Shown here piece after piece: positions 44,601 through 64,000 of a stretch of 64,000 nt of DNA. Each line of letters starts with the position of its first letter. Positions within the stretch are counted from its first letter, which is position 1. Both the position numbers and the translations under genes were made by a program. The DNA comes from Batillaria attramentaria (lineage: Eukaryota; Mollusca; Gastropoda; Batillariidae), in assembly GCA_018292915.2 (NCBI GenBank), contig JACVVK020000001.1, positions 3,172,501-3,236,500 on the forward strand. The letters run 5' to 3'. Below the pieces are notes generated by a model. That model made no database searches and was not told the DNA's origin. It was given only the letters and a program-made list of their open reading frames with translations.

Positions 44601-45898
44601 AGTCATGAAATTACTGGAAGGCTTTTCAAAAGAGGAACGTTTTAATAGACAGTGTGGGCTCATTCCTCCCATTAGCTGGCAGAGAATTCCAAAAGGCTGG
44701 TGCCACAAAATTGAAAGAATGGATGAAATGAACTGGGTGAAATGATTTCACTGCTTGGATATAGACTATGCACTGATAGAGGGTATCTAATCGTTCATGG
44801 GACTAATACCCTACGTCATATTTATTTACGTTGGACATGAACCTCCGCAGGCAGGTTGCGCTCTATAGGCTCGTTTCCATGCATCCGTTTTTGCTGACCG
44901 GCAAACCGCATCCGGCAAACCGGCAAACCGCATCCGGCAAACCGGCAAACTAACGAACAAGTAAAGAAAAAGAACGACTGTACCCATGTTCCGTTCCGTC
45001 AATCCGTTAATCCGTTTATCTGCCCGTTTAACATGTCCGGCAATGGCGAACGGTTGCTCTTCCGTTCCAAAGCAAAAACGGATTGCCGTGCCGGGTGATG
45101 GGAGATAATTCTCGGAGATAACTCTGTGCTATATTCTCCCGCCATTTTCATTTTTCAACATGAAGAATGGAAAATACGACGCCGGTGTCATAGAGAAACT
45201 TATTAATATTGTGAGGCAACACCCCATGTTGCATGATGCAGCCGACGACAACTACAGCAACCAAAAACAAAACACCACCAAAACACCCTGTTGAACCACC
45301 CTTGATTGCACTGGCGCCATGCTTGCACACAAAAAAAGGAAAATATGGCGGGAAATCTATTGCACCTCCCAGTTGACGAACAGAGAGGCTGGCGGTATAA
45401 ACGGTGAACATGGAAACAGACAGCCCGTCATACGGCAATCCGTTTTTCCAGCAAGTGACGGTTTGACGGATTGACGGATGTCTTTGCCGGTTACATGGAA
45501 ACGGAACTTTAGACAATTTTTCGGTCATTGTTTGCTTCTTGATATTGTAGGCTGATTTTGTTTGTTTGTTTGTTTGTTCGTTTTGTGTTGTTATTGTTTT
45601 GTTGTTGTTGTTTTTTCTCTTCTTTTTTTTTTTTTTTTTTTTTTTGGGGGGGGGGTGTTGGTGGTGTTTTTTGTTTGTTTGTTTGTTTGTTTTTCTCTGT
45701 GTCAATGTTCTGCTGTTCGTTTCTTTCTGTCTGTATTTGTTTCTTTGTTTGGCAGTAGCATTCCACCTCATCCCAGATGTTTTAATGTTCGGGTCTGTGT
45801 GTGTGTGTCTGGTTTTTGTCTTTGGTTGTTTCTTGGTGGTGTTGTTGGGTTTCTGTTGGGTGTTGTTGTTTTTTGTTGTTGTTTTTTTTTTTTTTTTT

Positions 45899-46177
45899 AG
45901 CATCCCGCGTCATCATTGGCACGTCATCCCAACATTAGTGAGACTTAGTAGGGCTTCGTACGGAGAACTTCGCTGAGCAGCGTAACCCACTTGCATGTAA
46001 ATTAGGCACGTTACGGGTACCATTAGCTAATCGCAGCGCGTTAGCAGCTCGCGGCCTCTGCCGTGTGAGCCTAATTTACATGTAAATGGGTTACGCTGCT
46101 CAACGAAGTCCTCCGTACGAAATCCTACTAAGTCTCACTAATGTTGGGATGACGTGCCAATGATGACGCGGGATGCT
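45899..46177. mobile_element. 279-bp near-perfect palindrome
   Basis: AGCATCCCGCGTCATCATTG at the left is complementary to the right end; arms run through GAGACTTAGTAGG, CTTCGTACGGAG and TTGCATGTAAATTAGGC to a loop of about 70 bp. Flanked by a T run and an A run that extend the symmetry. A diverged third piece (ATCATTGGCACGTG) is at 46263. Confidence 0.85.
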
Positions 46178-46811
46178 AAAAAAAAATGTTCTGTGTGTGT
46201 GTTCTGTTCGTCGTTTCTTTTTGTCCTTTTGGTTTGTTTCTTTTGGCATTTGCATTCCACCTCATCATTGGCACGTGTTCCCAACATCGTACCTCAGCTA
46301 TTCACGCAGGGGTGTTGTTTTTCCACCTCAGAAATTCATTTTACCTCATCAGTAGGGTACTCTACCTTTAGACGCTTAACACGCCTCCTGCCAGCCTTCG
46401 TTGTGCTGCTTAGCAAAAGCAGAGGCATTAGTACTGAGAAACAAGTCTGCTTGTACATACAATTGTGCTGTCTGATATCTCCTGAATAGGCTAGTATGCT
46501 GGTTGGTTCATTGTTCTTGCTAACAGTATATTCCGCTGTTCTACGTTCTTGCTCGTTTAGTGTTTTTTTTTTTTTTTTTTCCATCGTGTCTTTTGGTTTA
46601 TTTGCTTGTTTACCTAAACCTCATGTGGTCTGTGTTGTGTTTGTTAAAACAGACTATACTCTGCATTGCATATTTTTTATTATTGACAGGTCGTTTGCAC
46701 TGTATAATTTTTTAAAACACATTCCGTCGTCTATTGTTCAAAGAAAGCATGCATCAGCAAAACAGATTTTGCTTTACAAAGATGATGATGATGATGATAA
46801 TGATGATGGTG

Positions 46812-46814
<3 letters not shown>

Positions 46815-46883
<69 letters not shown>
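46815..46883. repeat. (GT)n(AG)n microsatellite
   Basis: Preceded by GAT units; about 30 GT units then a short AG run. Confidence 0.95.
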
Positions 46884-47072
46884 TAGAGACCGCGCAATAT
46901 TAGGTATTTGCTTGAACAATGTGTATCTTTGCCGTCTCAGAGACAAAATAAATTTTATTTATTCCGAATCTTTTACTCTGTAATAAATACTGAAATAAGC
47001 GCGTCTGTTGCTTGTTTTTTTGTCGTTGTTGTTGTTGTTGTTTTATATTATCCCGGTCAGCCATACTTCATG

Positions 47073-47076
<4 letters not shown>

Positions 47077-47145
<69 letters not shown>
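47077..47145. repeat. (GT)n microsatellite
   Basis: About 34 units. Confidence 0.95.
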
Positions 47146-47147
<2 letters not shown>

Positions 47148-47480
47148 AGAAGATGATAAAGGAAAATTGAAAAAAATGAACATTTAAAAAAAAATCACTA
47201 AGTTTTACTTTCCGTGAATACGAAATCACCGTTACCTCCAAACTGCAAGAACTGTCCGATGTTTTGGGTGTATTAAGTTTGAATATGACAAAATACAAAT
47301 TTGAGAAAGTAGCTTAAGGGGAAAAAAATACTGTACACTATGAAACCAAAATTCGTCTAAAGTGGATGAAGAGATAATAGATGTACTCGTTGTCCTTCCA
47401 CCCCGAGGTTGCACCCAACAAAGCTGTTCATACCGATCCTGCCTCTGGAAGTAAGAGAGTAACCAGAAGGCCTGAAACAG

Positions 47481-47606
47481 TACACTACACTACACTACAC
47501 TACACTACACTACACTACACTACACTACACTACACTACACTACACTACACTACACTACACTACACTACACTACACTACACTACACTACACTACACTACAC
47601 TACACT
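47481..47606. repeat. (ACTAC)n pentanucleotide array
   Basis: 25 uninterrupted units. Confidence 0.97.
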
Positions 47607-49080
47607 GCTGTATCGTGCGAAACCCTAGACTACAGCGCACTACATTACCCTATCCTGTACTGCATTACGTAACTGGTACGAAGGTATACGCCATTACTGT
47701 GAGGTATGGTACTAATTAAAAACATTTAATGTAGAAATTTTATGTTGTGATGTAAACTAGGCTGGTACACAGTAAACTCTGGTATAGAGGCAAGCCGAGA
47801 CTAATTTTTTAGCCTCGATTAGACCCGAGCTAACTTATTAGCCTCGGCTTAGATAAGCTAGTCCCGGGCTTACGTCCTAGGCGCTCTCCGTGCATTAGAC
47901 ACAAGGACCCTAGATCCGCTATAGATATTTTTACAAAAAAAGAAAAGATATAGAAAAACGACTAAAACGCTACTCAACATGTAGTCCGATGAAAGTGAGT
48001 TGTAAAACTGCCAAATTTCAGAACTACTCTATAGTCTACTGAGCCCCAAACACGGGTGTCAGGACCACTTAAAGGGAACGAATGGGTAAGTGGGCGCTGC
48101 AAGATCGCCAAGACCGAAACAGCTGTCCACACTGGCCACAACTCAACCTAGACCGCTCTTCAGGGGATCAAAATCACATTTCCGTTTCACCATGGGGCTG
48201 TGAGAGACATGCTGGATGGTACGGCAACTCTTGGGTGACCTTCACCAGTGTTGCCTCCTCTCAGTTTCCTTTAGTCTCCATACCCGCCTTCCCTCTTTCC
48301 TATCATTTAATTTTCTGTGCTGGGATCTGCTAGATCTTGTAATGACTCTTCCCATACGCTCTGGGGCACAGAGTCTTTCAGTGTAAAGTACCTCTGTGCA
48401 CGGTGGGGAAATGGCGCTCACTGCGCTACTGTGACGGGCCTAAATTGTCTCGGTGCTCTCAAACACAAGGTCGCGCACTATGTCATCCTTGACCAGCTTT
48501 GAACCCAGAGGGACCCTCAATGGCACAAGTGATGGCAGGCTGTCTTCAGAGTGAAAGTATGCGTGTTTCTGAATCATAGACATACATAACATGTCTCTGT
48601 CTGAATGGACAGATCTATTATTACATTCAGTTCTAGAGCACGGGTGTGTATGCTTTTGTAATCGTCTCTTATTCCACCACAAGGCAGGTACGTAATCGTC
48701 TGCACCGTGTAATAATACTTGCCTGTAGAGTGCAACACCTTGGCCTGTCAGAGTGCAACCCCCTTGCCGTTTACTCACATCCTGTTGGATCAGTGTACCA
48801 CGTAAACAGTGCCATCAAAGCGCAGCAATAATTGTCCGCTGGCAAAGATTTTGCCCAAACGAAAAGTGGTCGGATATTCAAGACTTCGTTTCAAATCGAA
48901 TCATATGACACACAAGTCTTCGCTTTTCTAAAAAAAATTCGCCATTTTTGAAAATGGCGCTGGCTGTAAGCAGTCACATTTTCACGCCCCGCCGAAAAGG
49001 GACTGCACTCTGGAGTCTACTTCCCATATAGGCGCAGTTCTCTCCCTTGCAGCGTCCACTTTATCTATTTGTTCTCTTTC
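47607..49080. other. Intergenic, nothing recognised
   Basis: Only short open frames without domain or splice support; no repeat family identified. Confidence 0.5.
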
Positions 49081-49130
49081 ATTGGTACTTTTGTTTTCGC
49101 TGCTGGGGGGGGGGGGGGGGGGGGGGGGGG

Positions 49131-49239
49131 GCCGAATGGTAGAGCGTTGGACTCTCAATACTCGGGTCGTGAGTTTGTATCCCGGCTGGGGCCAAATATT
49201 TGTGCTGGCTTTTTCATTGTTGCCCCGTGTTTGATATCA
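49131..49239 (+). mobile_element. SINE family A fragment joined to repeat R3
   Basis: Starts after a G run at GGCCGAATGGTAGAG and stops at GTTTGATATCA, where repeat R3 begins, so the two are fused. Confidence 0.8.
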
Positions 49240-49420
49240 GGAAGCGTGGAATGCGGCCCTGTCACGCAGTCTCAAACCACACGGACCTCCATAGCATCAT
49301 CTTACGATCATCCTCATCTCCATCATCATGCATAATAAAGATTGCCCCAACTTCCGAGCCCTCGGTGGATTCCACCCATTACCAGGGAGGAACACCACTG
49401 GAGCCGGCAAAAGAGTTGTG
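49240..49420 (+). repeat. Dispersed repeat R3, copy 2
   Basis: GGAAGCGTGGAATGCGGCCC onward matches 8800-8985 reversed; both copies lie next to SINE A. Confidence 0.75.
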
Positions 49421-49456
49421 GTAGCAACAACAACAAACTAGAGGAGCAAAGCCTCC

Positions 49457-50886
49457 TTGGCTCACTTGTGAGATGGGTCAAGGTCATTCAAAAGAGTATG
49501 TCTGTAAAGTTCTTATCACTATCTATCCTGAAGTAATGTGTCTCTTGTGTTCACAGTTCCTAAGAAAACGGATAATGGCAATATAACAGTTTTCCCAGGA
49601 CAGCTTGTATGACCTTGACCTTGGGTCAAGGTCATTCGAATGAGATCTGTAAGAGCTTATCAATGACTATCATTACGCCAAGTTTGATAGCTCTAGTTTT
49701 CTAGTTTCCTTGCAAATGGTAATGTAAAATTTCACAACAGACAGCTGTAATGACCTTGACCTTCAGTCAAGGTCATTCAAAAGGGTATGTCTGCATAGGT
49801 CTCATTTCTGTCTATCATTGTGCTTTGTTTGGTGCCTCTGCTGTTTGTTGTTTCCAAGAAAATGCTAACATTAAAGTTTCCGCAAAACGTCTTGAATGGC
49901 CTTGACCTTGACTCAAGGATATTGAATACAAGTATGCCAGTACAGGTTTTGTCAATGTCTATCACCATGCAAAGTTTGATGCCTCTTATACCCCTAGATT
50001 CTGAGAAAATGGCAATTTTAAATTTCCAATGAGACAGCTTTAATGACCTTGACCTTCAGTCAAGGTCATTCAAAATGGTATGTATTGGGAGGTCTTACTG
50101 CTGTCTATCAGCAAGCCAGGTTTGGTGTTTCTGCTGTTTATTGTTTCTGAGAAAATGCCAATGTTAAGGTTTTGGAAGCTTTTCTGCAAACAGCTTGTAT
50201 GGCCTTGACCTTGACTCAAAGTCACTGAATACAGGTATGTCTGTAAAGGTGCTGTCAATATCTATAATCATGCAAAGTTTGATGTCTCTTGCTTTTCTGG
50301 ATTCTGAGAAAATGCCAATGCAAAAGTTCCAAACGGACAGCTTTAGTGACCTTGACCTTGGGTCACGGTCAATCAATATGATATGTTTTAAAAGGTCTTA
50401 TGGCTGTCTATCAGCAAACCAAGTTTGGTGCCTCTGCTTTTCATTGTTTCTGAGAAAATGCCAATGTTAAGGTTTTGGAAGGTTTTCCGCAAAACAGCTT
50501 GTTTGGCCTTGACCTTGATCAAAGTCACTGAATACAGGTATGTCAGTAAAGGTGTTGTCAATGTCTATCACCATGCAAAGTTTGATGTCTCTGGCTTTCC
50601 TAGATTCTGAGAAATTGCCAATGTAATATTTCCAAACAGACAGCTTTAGTGGCCTTGACCTTGGGTCAAGGTCAATCAATATGGTATGATTTTAAAGGTC
50701 TTATGGCTGTCTATCAGCGTGCCAAGTTTGGTGCCTCTGCTATTTGTAGATTCTGAGAAAATGCCAATGTTAAGGTTTACTGCGGACACACACACACACA
50801 GACAGACAGACAGACACACACACACACACACAGACAGACGACGGAGGGTTATTACATAGACTCACTTTGTTACACAAGTGAGCCAA
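49457..50886. mobile_element. 1.43-kb TIR element with internal tandem array
   Basis: Perfect 14-bp ends TTGGCTCACTTGTG and CACAAGTGAGCCAA. The interior is about 9 diverged units of 143-157 bp, each starting TGACCTTGACCTT (or TGGCC...) at 49610, 49753, 49897, 50044, 50200, 50347, 50504 and 50650, then a (CA)n/(CAGA)n tract. No ORF. Resembles non-autonomous elements with satellite cores described in molluscs; the assignment is inference. Confidence 0.8.
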
Positions 50887-51743
50887 AAAGCAAAACAAAA
50901 ACGTGCGTTGTGCCTTTGATAAAGCGAATTGAATGAGCTGGGGGGGGGGGGGCGCTAAAGTAAGGGCTATATATAAAGCAGTCCTTGACGCAACAGTTAG
51001 TCTGATGGACACACTTTCATACACCATGCATGCAGGAAAACGAAAAGCAAAACAGGTGGCGCTGCTTTACGGCGAAGCGCTTTCCCAAGGGGGAGCATCC
51101 AGAATTTCCCAGCAATGAGATAATGAAGAGTGTAAATAAATACTCAAGTAAATAAATAAGTAAATAAACCGATACAGAGTCAGATAGAAACGCTTTTGTG
51201 TTTGACACTTTGACATTTTGCACATCATAGGGTAAACGTAGGACGTTTGAAATAAATGAATCTCAAACACGCACAACATGAAGGTTTCGCTAAACCAAAG
51301 CAAAAAGTTTGTGTAAAGTAGTGCAACTGACACACTACACTGCAGAAAACATACTACAGATTTTGCGGTGGCAATTATGCTGGTTTACACACTCTACATT
51401 TTCCCACACTTTTGCCCACTGGTTATCTTCCAGGATGGGGCACACACTCATCTTCGTCTGGGAGTAGGAAGGCATTCAAAAGGCCTGCAAAAGGGAAATA
51501 ATTTCATGAATATTATTCTAGTTTTTTTTCCATTGTTATTGTTATCGTTCCTGAGCTGAACATGGCCGTTTTCGACTGCCTCAGCGCGTGGGGAGACACA
51601 CTCCGACTTCGGACGACATTAAAAGTCTGCAATCTCAACAAAAAGCCGCAGAACATTGTGTTTCTCTAAACTGCGACTCCAGCGACTGTGCATAATGCAG
51701 GCAACTCTATCACAGATGTTCAGACAGCCTCGGGTTTTTTTTT

Positions 51744-51749
51744 TTTAAT
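51744..51749 (-). promoter_or_regulatory. Candidate poly(A) signal of gene 2
   Basis: ATTAAA on the minus strand 44 bases after the gene 2 stop codon, followed directly by an A run. Positionally plausible, but one hexamer next to a homopolymer is weak evidence. Confidence 0.3.
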
Positions 51750-51792
51750 GTGATCAACGGTTGATTGCTTATCGTGTTTGTTTGTGCATTGT

Positions 51793-59937
<8,145 letters not shown>

Positions 59938-60483
59938 CCTGTCGTATTTTCCCTCCAAGTCTCTTGCTCGCGTTGAGATGTATACTATCAGGCAGTGTTC
60001 CTTTCGTTATCCTCAAGCAAATACTGACTAGCCTGCAGTATGTGCTCAAAGGCAAACAAATAGTAGTTATGAACGAACAAAAAAAAAAACCACAAAAAAA
60101 ACAGAAAAAGGATTGAGAATGGGATAAGCTGTTGTCAGTTATACATGACGAATGTGATTGTTTTCTAAACCTGGTCTGACAACTTTATTTCTCATGATAT
60201 ACCGCTAAACCGGAATTGTGTACACAGCCGGTGCTACCGTGTGGCGTCGTTTGCCCCGTGCTTGTTGTTTTGTAGTGGAGGGTGCTTCTTATCTTCATAA
60301 ACATTTAACTTACCGTGCTCTGTGTAAGCAGGTTAACTCAATTCCTACCAAGTAAGTTGGGGTTGTTCAGCGGTGGCCTCACTAAAAAAAAAATCGTAAT
60401 TAATTTCTGCATGGATTTAAATATGTTTTAGCGCGAGTGTTGCGCTTTGATGATACTCTTGTCTGCTGCGATAAGAGTTCTCG

Positions 60484-60580
60484 AGGAACCGTTAATCTTG
60501 CCTGATTTTTGCATACAGGGCCAAAACCGAAAAGTGTCAAAAACGTGGTGGTATACCCGTGCGCGGTATGGAATGTGCAA
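60484..60580 (+). repeat. Dispersed repeat R4, copy 2
   Basis: Matches 57128-57235. Confidence 0.7.
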
Positions 60581-60715
60581 TGAACAACATGCGGGGTTTG
60601 TTTGTTTGTTTGTTTGTTTTGGCTTTTTTTGTACAGTAGCCCCGGTAATGCATGTATATCTGAATACAGGGCCGTAGCAGCCCTACCGGCCACTCCGGCC
60701 ATGGCCGGACCACTT

Positions 60716-60865
60716 AAAAAAAAAAACCAACAGCGGGGTGGACCACACCCAAGTAACATTGTTTGCTTAAGTAACATTGGGTTACTGAGGGGATATGCAG
60801 GGCTGGCACTCTTCCTGCAGTCTCCCCCCCCCACCCCGCTGTTGGTTTTTTTTTTTTTTTTTTTG
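60716..60865. repeat. Inverted repeat with A/T-run ends
   Basis: AAACCAACAGCGGGGTGG at the left pairs with CACCCCGCTGTTGGTTT at the right across about 90 bp. Confidence 0.75.
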
Positions 60866-61384
60866 GGGGGGGGGTGTTTTTTTTGGTTTTGTTGTTGTTG
60901 TTGTTGTTTTTTTGTTTTTTTTGTTTGTTTGTTTGTTTGTTTGTTTTTTTGTTTGTTTTTTTTTTTGGGGGGGGGGGGGACTATGGGCGATGCATCGCTG
61001 AACCTTTGGTCGAAGTGTCCCGTCACGGATGAGTTAAACGTTGTAGGTGCGTTATCTTTTCTTCTGCTACACATGAAGCGTGCAGCGAAAAACGTCCATC
61101 CACCCCTCCGTGCATGGGTTCAGAGCTGACAGGTCCATCTCCCAATTATCTTCTACGTTTGGTAAACACCAAAGAACAAGCCCACTCCCCTGCATCCTAC
61201 GTACAAAATACATACACAAACATGTCGGATTTTGCATTGTCAACAACCAGAGACAAAACTAACTGCAGAATGCATACAGTAACTTGTGATTTTATGGCTT
61301 TCATGACTGCATTTCCACACTATACCTGCATGCAATGACACTGCGCGCACATCTGGTGCAGCAAGTTTTTGAATCACATACGGC

Positions 61385-61538
<154 letters not shown>

Positions 61539-61904
61539 TACATAAAACACTTGACTCCACTTTTGTACATTTACAATAGTATTATCTGTGTGCGTGCCTC
61601 TCACATGGAAATGTGCACAGCGTTGTTGGGATGAGTTCAGAATCAATCAATTCGTGACTGACTGCCTTAAGTCACTGTTCGATTTTTAATTCGCATACAT
61701 CTGCAATCATAGATCCCCCCCACCCCCCACCCCCACAACCCCACTCAAAAAAAGAGGACACATAGTATATTTAAGTTCGCACTTTACTTGTACAGGTTGG
61801 TACTACTTCTGTATCTGCGAAGTTTGGGTCTTTGGGATAAAGCATGGAAGGTACTATACATTATTTGCATCTACCTGCATCAAAAGGCCTTACTGATCAT
61901 CTCA

Positions 61905-62210
61905 TATCTCTTGCACCGAGGTGGGACACAAGTGAGGCAAGCGGATTTGTGTGAACTGCCTCTCTGGCCTAAAGAGAAAGTAGGCGTGCATTAATCCAGT
62001 GAGGCCTGAGCGGAAAGGAGACATTCAAATTTTTGTAAACCCCTGTCAGGTGCGTGCCTTTTAATGGTAGTAATTGTTTCTAGATTGAAGCACTGATTTT
62101 TGGAGGTGACTATGATGCCTGCGGCTAACAGGAAAATATATAGGCATTCTGAGACCCTGCGTATTTGTGTTCTTTGCCCACATGTGGGTAATAAAATATC
62201 TTGGACCTTG
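61905..62210 (+). repeat. Dispersed repeat R1, copy 3
   Basis: GTGAGGCCTGAGCGGAAAGG and CTGTCAGGTGCGTGCC match 57520-57930. Ends about 120 bp past the gene 3 stop, so it may lie in its 3' UTR. Confidence 0.75.
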
Positions 62211-62330
62211 AATCTTGAAAAGCACGCTGACTAATAACTGGGAAATATTTCTGCACAAACAGGCAGTAAACCCTTCATGTCTTTCCTTTCTAGTGAAACA
62301 CATCGGGCCGCTCCTTCACTGTCCCCATCC

Positions 62331-63916
<1,586 letters not shown>

Positions 63917-64000
63917 CTGCAAATCGTCGAATGCATTGAAATAATACTTACAGTGATGAAATTACTTTTTCTTTTCTTTTCTTTTTTTTAATTCTGTTTT

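Noticed and set aside
45148..45976. Frames up to 251 codons on both strands
   Set aside because: GTTT/T-run low complexity; Lys/Asn/Gln or Phe/Val/Cys homopolymer translation, no domain.
47481..47606. CRISPR-like or satellite locus
   Set aside because: Simple pentanucleotide repeat with no spacers.
60400..61129. 224- and 175-codon frames
   Set aside because: Driven by T/A and G/C runs and an inverted repeat; no family features.

Overview
This window is animal genomic DNA. It has long introns with GT-AG (occasionally GC-AG) splice sites, dozens of (CA)n/(TC)n microsatellites, tRNA-derived SINEs, several TIR/MITE families, foldback elements and a tandem array inside inverted repeats. The repeat style and the protein families suggest a marine invertebrate, most likely a gastropod mollusc; that placement is inference. 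There are no prokaryotic features, rRNA genes, functional tRNA genes or CRISPR arrays.

Three protein-coding genes can be assembled exon by exon, with intron phases that agree at every junction. (1) + strand, 4049..42511: 25 coding exons, 1915 residues. The protein is secreted and laminin-alpha-like. It has a signal peptide, then about 650 residues of basic Ser/Arg-rich low-complexity sequence including a decapeptide array, then a coiled coil of about 620 residues with an acidic insert, then three laminin-G domains. The LN/LE/L4 short arm and LG4-5 of ordinary laminin alpha chains are missing. This is the most unusual object in the window. (2) - strand, 59937..51793: 9 exons, 441 residues. It encodes a 12-helix major facilitator of the oxalate/formate antiporter-like (OFA) group. 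(3) - strand, from beyond the right edge to 62331: the last three exons of a zona-pellucida-domain membrane protein, with ZP-C cysteines, an RRKR cleavage site, a transmembrane helix and a short tail.

Layout: 1-4048 is intergenic, with a 95-bp tandem array and a MITE. 4049-42511 is gene 1; its 14.4-kb first intron holds most of the microsatellites, a 628-bp palindrome and several SINEs. 42512-51792 is the repeat-rich interval between the 3' ends of genes 1 and 2, with a LINE remnant, a 279-bp palindrome, an ACTAC array and a 1.43-kb TIR element carrying a tandem array of nuclear-receptor-like motifs. 51793-59937 is gene 2, with intronic minisatellites. 59938-62330 is intergenic with dispersed repeats. 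62331 to the end is gene 3.

I see no operon-like or pathway relation among the three genes. Genes 1 and 3 both encode extracellular-matrix-type proteins, but no functional link can be read from the sequence. Several intronic repeats sit where they could affect splicing: inverted MITEs flank exon 8 of gene 1, its exon 9 acceptor is duplicated, and the exon 1 donor of gene 2 is duplicated.
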